DNA of 64,000 nucleotides from a virus: positions 1 to 64,000 of IMG/VR virus record IMGVR_UViG_3300009094_000001; one strand, 5' to 3'. Position numbers and translations under genes: made by a program. The notes below the pieces were generated by a model. That model was not told the origin of the DNA and ran no database searches. It was given only the letters and a program-made list of their open reading frames with translations. Below, piece by piece: positions 24,467 through 34,654 of the stretch (the first letter of the stretch is position 1; every line of letters begins with the position of its first letter).

Positions 24467-27400
24467 AAGAGGTCTCCTGTTTGAAAGTGATTCGTTGGTT
24501 GCCCGGGGAGTCTGCCGGCACGATGCGCGCGTCGGTGAATCCCTCGGATTCGATGAAAGATTGTGCTTCCGCCCGGGTATCAAAAATAGCCGGCTTCGTC
24601 CCGCCGATGAATTCGGTAGCCCAATAGCCCCTCGTCGTGGGGCCGATTCGAGACGGGCGCTCCACGCGAACACGAGCGCGCGGTTGTATTTCTCCCGGCA
24701 AAAATTGCGTTAACTTTTTCACACCAGCAATTTCGCCCGTTTTCGGCGCAACCGCAACTTTTTTCTTTTGGATTTTCGGCTCCTCTTTTAGCTGGAATTT
24801 CCCCGGGCCGACCTTCTCCGTTTTGGCGAAGAACGTGTTGAAATCCGACTTCTCGGCCGCAGCGACGTTCTCTCCTTTCAGCCAGCCCTGTTTTTGCCAG
24901 TGGTCCTTTTCCGCGAACCACAAAATTGCTTGCAGCGCATCCGGCTGGATTCCCACCTTTTCGGCGGCATGACGAAAAGCCTTCTGGCCGAACTCAAAAT
25001 CGGCGTCAGTAACACCGGTCTCGCTCTCGGGGAGAATTCTCCATCGCTTGCCGGGTTGCTCTGCGCCCATGCGATGTAACGCACGAGCTGCCCAGATATC
25101 AATCGTCGCCTCGAACGTGTCGCCGGTAAGGTTGCCCATGAAGTTCGGAGTCTTCGGTCCGACAACTTCCTCAAGCCAGCTACCGTCGAGAACACGCAGC
25201 AAAGGCTTACTGTGCATGCCGTATCGTAGCGGCTTGCCCTCGGGATTTTTCTCCGAACGATAGGGGGTCAGCTCATTCTTCTCAATCCACCAGTTCAGGA
25301 AATGTCCGCGAGTTGCCTGCTTGACTTTCGGCCCGGTTAATTTCTTGCCCGTGTCGTCGAGATATTCTTGAATATCGCCAGTTGCCCACTTCTGTTTCCC
25401 CTCGCGATATTTTTTGAGGATATCATCGAACGCACCCGCCTTGAACTGATTGTAGGCGTCGAGTGCGTATTTGAAATTCTGTTTTACATCCGTCTGCGGA
25501 GACGTTGCGCCGAGCAGCTCCGCAAAAAGCTTGCTGTCGTCGCCGAAAAGTTCCACCAGTTTTTTGCGCGCGAGCGAATACCACGTAACGCCGGACGAGA
25601 TTTCCGGGATATCCTTGATGCTGTTGTAATACTCCGCCAGCTTGTCGCCAAGCGCGGTAGCAGCCGCTTCGGTTGCCGCCTTACCTTCTTTTCCCTTGGA
25701 CGCTTGCTTCGCTAGCTGTGTATCCGCAAAGTTGTAAACCTCAAGCTGACGACCGAGCTGCCCGCCATAAACAACCTTCGGCGAGCCGTCGTCGTTATAC
25801 ACGAACTGCGGAATTTTCGCCTCGGGGAATTTGATTTCCGCGTTGTCTTGGACTTCCTTGATGAAGGCTTTTTGTTCCTTCGGCGTCATTTCTGCAACCG
25901 GCAGGAACGCCCCTCGCAAAGACTCAACCCCCTCAGAAATTTTCCCTGCACGTTCGGCACCCTCCACGTCGAACAAACTCGTGCGGAACGAATCCACGAC
26001 TTGTCCCTTGTCATTCAGCAGTGAAACCGAAAGCCGGTCGATGCTGTCCTCTTGGTCTAGGAGTTGGTCAAGGATAGCTTTGCGCTGTTTCCCCCAGTGC
26101 TTCGCATTCACCTCGACGTGCGCTTCTCCCGTGCCCGACTCGTAACGGATGCGCGAAAACCCGGCGTTGAGTGCCGCTAGGCGTTCCTCCACGTCAGGGC
26201 TATCAGAAAACTTCGTGCCGAATTTCTTGTTGAGGTTCGTCGAGTTCTCGGCGAGGTATTGTTCGTGATACGATTGCGACAGCGGGACAAATTCCTTGTT
26301 CGGCAGCACCCATCCAGTGAGCTTCGTTTCCGTTTTCTTGGGTTCAACGTTGTATTTCGAGAAGTCCACCTTCTCCAAATCCCGCTTCGGCTTGCGCGGG
26401 AGGAACTCCGGCTCTTGACCGGGGATGTTCGGCTTTTCGATAATAACTTCCCCGTCGTAAGTAACCGACTTGTTAGCGCGAAACGCGATATCCTCGGCTG
26501 TCTGTCGTGCGATTCGACTCAGCTCCGCCGTTCCGTTTAGGTAGACCTTGTTGAGAGTATCATTCACTCCTCGAATCCAGCCGGAGGATTCCATCTGGTC
26601 GTAAATCTGGGCGGCATCCGAACCGGAAGGAACTCCGCCTAGGTCGCGCGCAGCTTCGACATGTCCTTCGGGGGCGAGCAACACCTTGCCGGTTTCTGCG
26701 TTCAGCCAAAATTGCGGCGTCGTTCCTTTCGTTCGGATGAAATCTGCACTCATCGCAGAGATTCGTCCCTGTTCAGGGGTTTCCAGATACCGAGGAAGTT
26801 CTTCCACCGGCTCTGCTTTCCTGCGAGGCAAAAACTCCACGCCCTCGCTGGGGAACGGCGGCTTGTAATCCGGGTTTACGTATTTCCGAATCATCCCCGT
26901 CTTGCCGCCCTCTCCGGTCGCTGCCTCGATTGCCTCTTGGAAGAACTGGGCCTTGATGGAGCTGGCCCCGGCTGCGTCTATATCTCCCTTCGCGATGTCC
27001 TCTTTGAAGGTTGCGCGCTGCTCTCTTGCAAGCTCTCGGAGAGTTTCAATATCAGCGAGAGATTTAACATTCTCCCCGATTTCATATGCCTTAAGAGTGA
27101 GGCTTTTTCCCCACTCTTTAATTTTGGCTTGAAACCCCGGCACGTCGAGGTTTCGTAAGTCGTCCCCGATTTGTTGAATTGACTGTTCATTGGGTAAAAA
27201 TCCGCCGCGAATCACGTCCGTAACCGGGGCTTTGAAATTCAGGTCCGTCCTAGGCTTCACGCTCGCGATATCTTTCGCGCGGATACGCTCCGTCACGTCG
27301 AGAAGTTCTCGCACGCTGACTCCCCGCGCGGACAGCTCGTTTCGCAGCGGGTTGACCTCTTTGAGGGACCGGCCCGGAAAAGATTTGAAAGCCTGCTTGC

Positions 27401-30400
27401 CGACGTTGCGCGGCTTGATAACGGACGGCGTTAACAGTTCGCGCTTGTTCAGCTCCGCGAGAATCTGGCCCTTGACGTTGCCGGGAGTCTTCCCGCGAAT
27501 TTCGCGCGCGGTCTCCGGCGTTGCGAGTCCCTGCACGAGGTTCGCGAAGTTCGCGACCTCCGGCGTTAGCTGCGTCGGAACGTAATCCTTATTCTCGGCC
27601 GGAATGGAAAGCTCGCCCTCCGTCGGCCGGGTCAACCGTTGCCCATCACCGCGAAAACCGTTTGCTTGATTTTCGGTATACGCCTGCACATCTGCCAAAG
27701 CTTTTCGCCACGCGGCGTCGGTCAGCTTGCCGTTGACGACCTCGTAAGGTAAAAGCGACTCCGCTTTCTTTTCGGACGCGAGTTTCGCAATCTGGTGGAG
27801 GTTTGAAATCACCTTGTCGGACGACATGGCGATAAGAGTCGGGGTGCCGCCCTGCTCTGTCCACCGCACTGGCACAAAGGTTTTCTGGTGAAGGTTGACG
27901 ATGTCTGCCGGGGCGTTAGCCCGATTTTCGACGCGTAATCGTTCCAGCTCCGCGTATCCGGCGGCTTGCGCGCCGCGCCGGGGCGTGCGGCCTGTCGGTG
28001 CTGCCGGGGTGCCTGTATCCGCAATCCCGAGATGCTCGATTTCGAGGACCGGGTTGCCAGCTTCCATCTGGGCGGAGATAGCGTTTACACGCTCAGTGAC
28101 GGTCGGGTCGGCGTCCTTGGCAGCGAGTGCCTTGGCTTCCGTAACGCCCGTTTCTGCCGCGCGCTGCGCTAGGGCGTCCTGCTGGGCCTTGGTGACGCGT
28201 ATATTGCGCGCTGGCGGAGCCGGGGCGGCGCTGGGGGGCGTTGGAGCGGCGGGAGCGGCTGCCGGCGGCGTGGGGGCGGCGGGCTGCGATTCTGGGGCAT
28301 TGGCTAACAGCTCCCGAGCAGCACCTTCAAACTGAGCCCGTAATTTCTGGGTCAACGGCACGTTCAGGTCAGGGCTGGTGCGCCCTTGTGTCACGTCCGC
28401 GCCGAGGACTTCCCCCACCTGCGCGAGGACGCTTCCGACGGAGCGTAGGAATCCCGCCGGGGCCTTAAGCTGGCTCACCGGCACGTTGTTGAACACCGCG
28501 TTGAAATTCTCGGCAATCAGCTCGTCAATGAACTTGGCTTCCGAAATCGGGCTGCCAAGTCGAGATTCGTATTGCGCCTTGAGCTGCGCGAGCTGGTCCG
28601 GTGCATAGTTCGCGCGCACGGATTCCGCGAGCGCGTTTTTCGTCTGGTCCGGGAGCAGCGCATACGTGAGGTGCCCGGACTCGTGCCAGAGAGCGTTGGA
28701 ATCTGCATTCAGCAGGACCACCTTGCGCCCGTCCGGCCGTTCAAAATCGAAATAGCCTTGGGCGTCAATTTTCCCTTGGATGCCCGCGAGTTCGTCGGCT
28801 GTTGGGGTTCGCCCGAGCTGCTCCGTTAGCTGCCCAATGATTTGGTTTGCAAAGGTCGTCTTGTCTACCGAGTAAATCTCACCGCCGAGCGGGCGAAAAA
28901 TCTCCCGGGCGGTAGTCACATCTCCCTGCTCGTTGACGGAGCGCTTTACTAAGTTGGCCTTGTGCGCGGCGTCGAGAGTTGCATCGACACCGTAGTCAGG
29001 GCTGTTGACCGGCTCGAACTTCGTCGAGTGCGGGTCGAAAAAGGTTTTCGCCGCCAGCTCTCCGCCGACGCGCGCGACTCCGTGAACCCCGCCGCCGACT
29101 GCGCCGAGCCCGAGACCGCCGCCGAGAATTGCGCCGGCCTGTTCCGAGCCTTCCGCTGCGGCTGCAAGAGGCAAAGACACCCCTGCGCCGATAGCTGCGC
29201 CCTTGAGCGGGCTGGTGAACAACGGGGCCGCAAGCCGCGTTCCTTCGACAATACTGGCGAGCGCAGGGGACAGCGGGGCCTTGCCCGAGACTTGCTGCCC
29301 AAAATTCTGGATTGCCTCGCCGGCCCGAGCGAGTTTCGGCGCGAGACGTTCGCCCGCATAAATTCCGGCAATCGTGCCGAAGGGCCCGCCCTTGACGGTT
29401 CCCACCACCGCGCCGGTTGTCGGGGCAGTTTTCCCCGCGAGCGAAACTGCCCTGCCTGCGACTTCAATCGGCTTGCCGACGACCGCTCGCGCCGACGGGA
29501 GAGATTCAAGCACGGGCTTGATTGCAGTCCCAAGTTTGTCCGCTAGTTTGATTCCGGCTTGCACGGACGGAACCGTGGCGAGGACCTTCCCGCCCTTGCC
29601 GATGAGATTGAATCCAAGCTTGCCGACGCCGCCGGTAGCGACAAGCGTCAAAGGGTCCACCAGAGACATGTTCTCGATGGCACTGGGGTCGAGGGTGATT
29701 CCCTCCTTCGCGAGTTCGTCCGCGTCGAGTCCGACGCCGCGCAGCAATTCGCCCCGGCCTTCGGTAGTTTCCCGAAGCTTGGTTTGAAAAGCTGCATCGG
29801 TGGAAAGCTCTTGTAGCAACTCTTGGTCGGTTTGTTCCTCTACGGACTTCCCGAAAATTTTCCTCGCCCCGGCCCTTGCGAGGTCTGCGATTCCAGTAGC
29901 CGAAGTTTCAGTTGCGGCAAGTGCCTTGGCTTGGGCCTCGGTGGATTGCCGGAGCCCTTCCGTCTGCAACTCCCGTTTCACCTGCGGGGATTCAAAAGAC
30001 CCGAGAATAGTATTCGCGAGGTCCTGCAATCCCGTTAACACAAAAAGATTTGAGGCGGTCTGATACGCGCCTTGGGCGAACTTTCCGACTGTTGGGATGG
30101 CGGACTTAGCCGCCGCCTTTAATGTTTCGCCGACTTGAATTCCCTCCGCGCGACGGGAGCGGTAAGCCGCTAGAAGTTTTCGTAGACTCTCTGGGTTGCT
30201 AGCAATGTTGGGATTGCTCGCAAAAAAGTCTGTGGGGTTGAACTCTTTGTCGGCGGCGAGTTCTTCTGGGGTTTTAGTGGCGATGTCCTCGGTCGAAAAT
30301 AACTTCGTAAAAGGCTGATTCGCATTGAAGGCGGCTCTGGGAGTTCCTGACGACGTTGTCGCGTCGGGAATCACCTCGAAAGGTTGGTCGGGATTAAACG

Positions 30401-30512
30401 CCGGCTTTGCGGGGACTGCTGACGCCGCCGGAGTAGCCGACTCCGTCACCTGAGTAAAGGGCAGGCTAGGATTAAACTGGGGCGGCAGCGCCGGCAATGG
30501 ATAGTCGGCCAT
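24444..30512 (-). CDS. Giant 2022-residue polyvalent/internal virion protein with HESGH metallopeptidase-like motif
   Basis: The N-terminus carries repeated short motifs of the type F-N-x-x-x-P-F (FNPSLPFTQV, FNPDQPFEVI, FNANQPFTKL). A long Gly/Ala-rich amphipathic section at about residues 290-480 could interact with membranes. HESGH lies at 610-614 in the helix ALWHESGHLTYALL, as in the zincin domains of large polyvalent phage proteins. Several conserved-looking alpha/beta modules and a C-terminal domain (KPAIFDTRAEAQSFIESEGF) follow. Proteins of this type lie at the end of podovirus structural operons and are ejected with the DNA. It probably combines ejection and anti-host functions. Activity cannot be confirmed here. 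Confidence 0.65.
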   Translation of the reverse strand: MADYPLPALPPQFNPSLPFTQVTESATPAASAVPAKPAFNPDQPFEVIPDATTSSGTPRAAFNANQPFTKLFSTEDIATKTPEELAADKEFNPTDFFASNPNIASNPESLRKLLAAYRSRRAEGIQVGETLKAAAKSAIPTVGKFAQGAYQTASNLFVLTGLQDLANTILGSFESPQVKRELQTEGLRQSTEAQAKALAATETSATGIADLARAGARKIFGKSVEEQTDQELLQELSTDAAFQTKLRETTEGRGELLRGVGLDADELAKEGITLDPSAIENMSLVDPLTLVATGGVGKLGFNLIGKGGKVLATVPSVQAGIKLADKLGTAIKPVLESLPSARAVVGKPIEVAGRAVSLAGKTAPTTGAVVGTVKGGPFGTIAGIYAGERLAPKLARAGEAIQNFGQQVSGKAPLSPALASIVEGTRLAAPLFTSPLKGAAIGAGVSLPLAAAAEGSEQAGAILGGGLGLGAVGGGVHGVARVGGELAAKTFFDPHSTKFEPVNSPDYGVDATLDAAHKANLVKRSVNEQGDVTTAREIFRPLGGEIYSVDKTTFANQIIGQLTEQLGRTPTADELAGIQGKIDAQGYFDFERPDGRKVVLLNADSNALWHESGHLTYALLPDQTKNALAESVRANYAPDQLAQLKAQYESRLGSPISEAKFIDELIAENFNAVFNNVPVSQLKAPAGFLRSVGSVLAQVGEVLGADVTQGRTSPDLNVPLTQKLRAQFEGAARELLANAPESQPAAPTPPAAAPAAPTPPSAAPAPPARNIRVTKAQQDALAQRAAETGVTEAKALAAKDADPTVTERVNAISAQMEAGNPVLEIEHLGIADTGTPAAPTGRTPRRGAQAAGYAELERLRVENRANAPADIVNLHQKTFVPVRWTEQGGTPTLIAMSSDKVISNLHQIAKLASEKKAESLLPYEVVNGKLTDAAWRKALADVQAYTENQANGFRGDGQRLTRPTEGELSIPAENKDYVPTQLTPEVANFANLVQGLATPETAREIRGKTPGNVKGQILAELNKRELLTPSVIKPRNVGKQAFKSFPGRSLKEVNPLRNELSARGVSVRELLDVTERIRAKDIASVKPRTDLNFKAPVTDVIRGGFLPNEQSIQQIGDDLRNLDVPGFQAKIKEWGKSLTLKAYEIGENVKSLADIETLRELAREQRATFKEDIAKGDIDAAGASSIKAQFFQEAIEAATGEGGKTGMIRKYVNPDYKPPFPSEGVEFLPRRKAEPVEELPRYLETPEQGRISAMSADFIRTKGTTPQFWLNAETGKVLLAPEGHVEAARDLGGVPSGSDAAQIYDQMESSGWIRGVNDTLNKVYLNGTAELSRIARQTAEDIAFRANKSVTYDGEVIIEKPNIPGQEPEFLPRKPKRDLEKVDFSKYNVEPKKTETKLTGWVLPNKEFVPLSQSYHEQYLAENSTNLNKKFGTKFSDSPDVEERLAALNAGFSRIRYESGTGEAHVEVNAKHWGKQRKAILDQLLDQEDSIDRLSVSLLNDKGQVVDSFRTSLFDVEGAERAGKISEGVESLRGAFLPVAEMTPKEQKAFIKEVQDNAEIKFPEAKIPQFVYNDDGSPKVVYGGQLGRQLEVYNFADTQLAKQASKGKEGKAATEAAATALGDKLAEYYNSIKDIPEISSGVTWYSLARKKLVELFGDDSKLFAELLGATSPQTDVKQNFKYALDAYNQFKAGAFDDILKKYREGKQKWATGDIQEYLDDTGKKLTGPKVKQATRGHFLNWWIEKNELTPYRSEKNPEGKPLRYGMHSKPLLRVLDGSWLEEVVGPKTPNFMGNLTGDTFEATIDIWAARALHRMGAEQPGKRWRILPESETGVTDADFEFGQKAFRHAAEKVGIQPDALQAILWFAEKDHWQKQGWLKGENVAAAEKSDFNTFFAKTEKVGPGKFQLKEEPKIQKKKVAVAPKTGEIAGVKKLTQFLPGEIQPRARVRVERPSRIGPTTRGYWATEFIGGTKPAIFDTRAEAQSFIESEGFTDARIVPADSPGNQRITFKQETSYVPEKGN

Positions 30513-30515
30513 AGA

Positions 30516-31094
30516 TTATCGAGCGCCCTTACTAAGATTCTCCGCTGCAAACAGCGGTTGAAAATTGGAAAAGTGAAAGCACTCACGCTGCTGTTCTGGG
30601 TCAGTCAAGTCAAACTTGGCGCAAGGTTTTATGTGGTCGAGGTGCCAGACCGGCCCGTGGTTTTCCCATGACATGCCGGGACGAAATTGCTTTTCAATAT
30701 GCTGCCGGAATTCAGGCAGCGGGCAACCGAGAAGTTTTTTCGCCGAGCAGGCGCGGCTGTCCCGGTTTACCAGTTGTGAGAGTCGTTTTCGGAGGCGAAG
30801 CATCAGCTTATATTCGGGGTCGGTTCTCCGGCGGTTAAGGAAATACAACCGGATTTTTTCCCGATTTTCCTTCCGGTAACGTGTGGCATACTCCTCCCGC
30901 TTCTCTGAATTGTTTGCCACGTATCTACGAGTCTGCTCAAGTAATTTTTCCCGATTGTTCAGATACCGAACGCGGTCCTTTTCCTTTTTGCACGCCCGAC
31001 AATACCCAACAAAATGCCCTGAATATGGGCCAGACAACCGACGGCTTGAATTCTCGTCGGTCTGAACCTCTTTGCAGTATGGACAAGTCTGCAT
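30516..31094 (-). CDS. HNH homing endonuclease with N-terminal zinc ribbon
   Basis: A 192-residue protein from the ATG at 31094: CPYCKEVQTDENSS ... YCRACKKEKDR forms the zinc ribbon, then a long basic helical linker (YLNNREKLLEQTRRYVANNS). The HNH core is HLDHIKPCAKFDL and HFSNFQPLFAAENLSK. It lies between two internal virion protein genes, a typical homing-endonuclease position. The longer start at 31145 overlaps the upstream gene and is less likely. Confidence 0.85.
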   Translation of the reverse strand: MQTCPYCKEVQTDENSSRRLSGPYSGHFVGYCRACKKEKDRVRYLNNREKLLEQTRRYVANNSEKREEYATRYRKENREKIRLYFLNRRRTDPEYKLMLRLRKRLSQLVNRDSRACSAKKLLGCPLPEFRQHIEKQFRPGMSWENHGPVWHLDHIKPCAKFDLTDPEQQRECFHFSNFQPLFAAENLSKGAR

Positions 31095-31098
31095 AGAA

Positions 31099-32511
31099 TT
31101 ATTCCGGGACGTATCGATTTCCATCCCAACGATACGTGGTTCCATTTTGCACTACCCGCTGCGTTCCTGCCGAGGGTGGTGCCACAGAGCCAGTCGCGGG
31201 TTGATTAGAAGAAGACGGACCCGCCTTCCTTGTTCTACTGTTCGCGCGGTTAATAAGGTCTACGTCCTGCTGAGGGACAATCGAGCCCACCGGGGCCCCT
31301 AACCGACTCTCGGTTTCAACAAACTGTTCGATGGTAGGGATTGCAGATTGAACCTGTCCGAGGTAAACCTCTTCCGACGCCTCCGCCAATTTAATGCGTT
31401 GTTCGGGGGTTAGCCTCAATCCCTTGACGACTTTGTTCCAATAATTACGAATTGTTTCTGGGACGCCCCTCGCGTTTTCAGAAGTAGCATACTCCCCCTC
31501 ACGAACTGTAGACCCGGGGTCCAAAATCTTGAGCCAGCTAAAAATTGCTGCTTGGTCGTTTTGTGGCGTGCTTGGCTTATTCGGGTCTAGCACGTTTGAT
31601 AATTTGAAAAACGCAGACTGAACTTTTCGTAAATCTTGGATTTCTTGTTTTGTGCCGTATGCAGAATTCGTTACGCGAACCTCAGACTCTAGTTTCGCTC
31701 CGGCCTCGCCAGCTTGTTTCGCCTGCGCTTCAATCACGCCGGGAATCGCCTTGATGCGCGCCGCCTCGATAGCCTGATTACGCGCCAAGTCAGTTACGTC
31801 CTGTTTCAGCCGGTTAAAATATTCCGGCGTGCCTTTGAAAATCGTCAACGGCCGGGACTTGACCTCGTTCACGTATCGCTGATACGCCGCCTGCACCTCG
31901 GGGCGGTTCAGGTTGTCAGCCGCGTTAGTGCCGGCAGGATGTTGACCGCCTTGATTAAGAAACCATTCATCAATCGGAGCAGGAGTATTCGTAGCCGCCT
32001 CCGGGTCGGTGACGGTGAGGCGCTCCGGCGGAGGGGCTCCGTTTGCGGCTGTCCACGCGTCGAGGATTTGGTCAGTCGTGAGCTGCGCGACGGTTCGCAA
32101 TCGCGTGTCAACATCCGGGCTGGCGAGTCCTGTAGTGATTTCAGCAGCTTTTGCACGCTGCAAATCGGAGGCTGCTGATTCCGCTTCGGTAGGAAGCGCA
32201 CGGATGGCAGCTTCGGTCTGTCCAACAGCGAGGGCTTGTCGTCGAGGTTGAATATTGATTTCATTTTCGAGTGCTCCGGTCTGTGCTCGCCGCGCGAGTG
32301 GGCGGATATTGCGGAGGTCTTCGAGATTCTGTTTTTGCGCTTCTGCCTCGACGGGCAAGGAAAGACCTCGACGAGTGAAGTCGTCCACCGTCAAGAAACC
32401 TTGACGGAATGCCTGCATCAAATCGCCAACAGCCGGCGTGATGTTGCCCTCGCCGATTGCTGCGATGTTTTGGGTATTTAACCCGCCCGCTCTGTCGGAT
32501 GCTAAAGCCAT
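31099..32511 (-). CDS. Internal virion/structural protein candidate
   Basis: A 470-residue, mostly helical protein with Gln/Ala-rich coiled-coil segments and a low-complexity C-terminal part (SSNQPATGSVAPPSAGTQ) ending in a small YRWDGNRYVPE motif. Its place between a T7-gp14-like protein and the giant 2022-residue protein suggests it is the middle member of a three-protein ejection set. Identification is by position and composition only. Confidence 0.5.
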   Translation of the reverse strand: MALASDRAGGLNTQNIAAIGEGNITPAVGDLMQAFRQGFLTVDDFTRRGLSLPVEAEAQKQNLEDLRNIRPLARRAQTGALENEINIQPRRQALAVGQTEAAIRALPTEAESAASDLQRAKAAEITTGLASPDVDTRLRTVAQLTTDQILDAWTAANGAPPPERLTVTDPEAATNTPAPIDEWFLNQGGQHPAGTNAADNLNRPEVQAAYQRYVNEVKSRPLTIFKGTPEYFNRLKQDVTDLARNQAIEAARIKAIPGVIEAQAKQAGEAGAKLESEVRVTNSAYGTKQEIQDLRKVQSAFFKLSNVLDPNKPSTPQNDQAAIFSWLKILDPGSTVREGEYATSENARGVPETIRNYWNKVVKGLRLTPEQRIKLAEASEEVYLGQVQSAIPTIEQFVETESRLGAPVGSIVPQQDVDLINRANSRTRKAGPSSSNQPATGSVAPPSAGTQRVVQNGTTYRWDGNRYVPE

Positions 32512-32514
32512 ATA

Positions 32515-33591
32515 TTAATATCGAACCCCGTATTGAGAATACTGCGGGTTCTGCAAAATGCTTTGCGAAAGTCGAGTGTAGTCGATGAGCGGTTGCTGCC
32601 CGAGTTGGTATCCTGCCTGCATTCCGCCGGCCCCGCCAACTGCGCCAACTGTTCCGCCGCCTGCTCCGACGCTGCCGACAGCGGGAGTCGCCATCGAACC
32701 GATTCCAGCCGTCGCAAGCCCCGTGCCCGCGCCGATGAGGCTAGCCGTAAATTGTCCCTGCGCCGCCGCTTGTCCGGCCGCAACTTGCCCGCGTTGGCCG
32801 AGCAGGTTCGCCTTGCCCTTGGTGCGCGCGATTTCGATATCGGTTGCCTGCAACCCGGAGAGCCCGCTCTCAGGCAGCAAAGCCTCGGAAAGCTGTAACC
32901 CCGCGCCGGCACGCTGAATTTCCGCCGCTTCTTTTGCAGCGACGGATGGGAAAATGTTGGCCAGCAAAGTCTGCCGGCTACGCGCGAGCGCGTCCGCCGT
33001 GCTGGCGAGTGCCGCGCCTTCCTGCGCACGTTGCGACTTGAGGGCGAGACCCGCTCCGCCGAGAAGTCGTGCGGTCGTTCCGCCGATTGCGCGCTCCCCC
33101 GTGCCGATGCCCGCCTGAGCGCCGGTGGTAAGACCAGAGCGAACAAGCTCCGCCTGAAATTCGGGAGGCAGTGACGCGCCTGCGTCGAAATCTTCTTGGG
33201 CCCGCTGGATGATAGAACTCTTGAGCCTCTCCATCCGTTCATCCGGCGCGATGCTTTCCTTGAAAAGCTGATTCGCGACTTGACTGGTCTGCCGGGATTC
33301 CACCGGCTGCCGCGCGAGCTTGAGCAATTGCTCCTTGCTGTATTGACGCAAGTCTGCAATCTCCGGGTCGATTTCCTTTTGGAGGTCGAGACGATTGCGA
33401 GCGCGTTCCTCGTCGAATTGAATCGCGAGGCGATTGAGAGCGCCGGGGTCCAGCTTCCGGCGCAACAGCTCCTCTTGCCTGCCGATAGCTTTCTTTTGAG
33501 CCGACGCGGCTTTGTCGGATGCACGTTTTTGCGCGTATGCGGCACCCGCCGCACCCACTGCAATGACCGCTGCTGTCGTTATGACCGCCAA
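32515..33591 (-). CDS. Internal virion protein, T7 gp14-like (TTG start)
   Basis: A 358-residue protein. A hydrophobic N-terminus (VITTAAVIAVGAAGAAYAQ) is followed by a basic coiled coil (KRASDKAASAQKKAIGRQEE) and long Ala/Gly/Gln-rich helical sections, the composition of gp14-class inner core proteins. I assign TTG at 33591 because GGGAGG lies 6 nt upstream and no in-frame ATG is nearby. It heads the internal-protein series. Confidence 0.6.
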   Translation of the reverse strand: MAVITTAAVIAVGAAGAAYAQKRASDKAASAQKKAIGRQEELLRRKLDPGALNRLAIQFDEERARNRLDLQKEIDPEIADLRQYSKEQLLKLARQPVESRQTSQVANQLFKESIAPDERMERLKSSIIQRAQEDFDAGASLPPEFQAELVRSGLTTGAQAGIGTGERAIGGTTARLLGGAGLALKSQRAQEGAALASTADALARSRQTLLANIFPSVAAKEAAEIQRAGAGLQLSEALLPESGLSGLQATDIEIARTKGKANLLGQRGQVAAGQAAAQGQFTASLIGAGTGLATAGIGSMATPAVGSVGAGGGTVGAVGGAGGMQAGYQLGQQPLIDYTRLSQSILQNPQYSQYGVRY

Positions 33592-33606
33592 GGTATACCT
33601 CCCATA

Positions 33607-34062
33607 TTAAATTTCTTTACCAAAAGTTTTCTCTACCGGTCGGTAGCCACGTCGCAGGTAAATTCCGTCCAGCAATTCTATCTGCGGAGTTTCCAGCCTC
33701 GCCATAAGAATTTTCTTACAGCCCCGCAACGCTGCCTCCGCCTCAAACGCATCGAAAAGTTTCCCAGCTAACTTCGCGCCGCGATACTCCGGCAGCACAT
33801 ACCAAAAGGACTCGCTCGCGGTCAGTAGCCCCGAGAAGCAGTCGGGAACGAACGCGCAACCCAAAATCGCAACCGCCCGGTTCTCGTGGTAAATCACGAA
33901 CAGCGCGCCGATTTCCGTATCGAGCAAAGGGCCCCAATACTTGTCGAACGCTTCGTAGTTGAACCCGCCGGGGTGGTTCACCTCTTTGGCGAACGCGTGC
34001 CCAATCTCTTCAACGTCCCGGAGATTAACGCGAGTAATTTTTTCGATGGGGTCTAGGTGCAT
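33607..34062 (-). CDS. GNAT-family acetyltransferase
   Basis: A 151-residue protein. Motif A of the GNAT fold is visible as SFWYVLPEYRGAKLAGKLFD (the R-G-x-x-[AG]-x-x-L acetyl-CoA loop), preceded by beta strands (GALFVIYHENRAVAILGCAF) and followed by YLRRGYRPVE. The start overlaps the 2OG oxygenase gene, so the two modification enzymes are co-expressed under the class A promoter at 34655. The target is unknown; a virion protein or a host factor are both possible. Confidence 0.75.
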   Translation of the reverse strand: MHLDPIEKITRVNLRDVEEIGHAFAKEVNHPGGFNYEAFDKYWGPLLDTEIGALFVIYHENRAVAILGCAFVPDCFSGLLTASESFWYVLPEYRGAKLAGKLFDAFEAEAALRGCKKILMARLETPQIELLDGIYLRRGYRPVEKTFGKEI

Positions 34063-34649
34063 GGGGTAAAAAAGGAGCAGAACACGAGCCGCCCGTTTTC
34101 AGGAGTCGTCCCGAAAGCCTTGAACGGAAATCTTGAGTGGAACGCGGCGGTTGGATAAGTGATGGCTCTGTTATACCGCATCTCAGCGAGATGCGTTTGC
34201 TCCCACGCCGAAACATCGTCCCAGTCTTTTGTCAGGCCCTCCCAAACTCGCTTCGGGTTCTTCCCCCGCCGAAGGATTTCTTCCTTGGTCGGCCAAGCAG
34301 TGAAACCCGTCTTGCGGTGACGCCAGAAGGCCGTTCCGCCGGAGCAGTCCTCCGGCTTGCTGAGATACAGCACCAGCGCGCACTTGTCGTATTGAGCATC
34401 GGAGTGAATCGCGCTGTTGGGGCTCTCGTCGCCGAAATTCAGGCGAAAGACTGAGTATCTCTGTTCGATTGGGGCCCCCACCCACTCTTCGATTTCGGAT
34501 TTGAAAAGATATCGGGCGGCGACGGCGACGCGCTTATATAACTGCCCGTCCGGCCCCGTGATGTCCTGAAAAGGCATGTCCGGCATTAGGGCTCGAATCG
34601 CCCCCGGGTCTCGGAGGAAATCATCTTTCACAATGTAGGGCGGCGTCAT
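34053..34649 (-). CDS. 2OG-Fe(II) oxygenase-like protein
   Basis: A 198-residue protein with the HxD iron ligands at residues 82-84 (IHSDAQYDKCALVLYLS), a distal histidine at about 171 (YPTAAFHSRFP) and an arginine further on (ENGRLVFCSFF) that could bind 2-oxoglutarate. This layout is typical of prolyl/lysyl hydroxylase-like enzymes. It is the first gene after a class A promoter with a 5-nt leader. Three collagen-like proteins in the same late region are plausible substrates, but that is inference. Confidence 0.7.
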   Translation of the reverse strand: MTPPYIVKDDFLRDPGAIRALMPDMPFQDITGPDGQLYKRVAVAARYLFKSEIEEWVGAPIEQRYSVFRLNFGDESPNSAIHSDAQYDKCALVLYLSKPEDCSGGTAFWRHRKTGFTAWPTKEEILRRGKNPKRVWEGLTKDWDDVSAWEQTHLAEMRYNRAITYPTAAFHSRFPFKAFGTTPENGRLVFCSFFTPCT

Positions 34650-34654
34650 CTAGT

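Noticed and set aside
30516-31145. HNH endonuclease start at 31145
   Set aside because: It would overlap the upstream virion gene by 47 nt. The ATG at 31094 lies just after that gene's stop and begins at the zinc ribbon.
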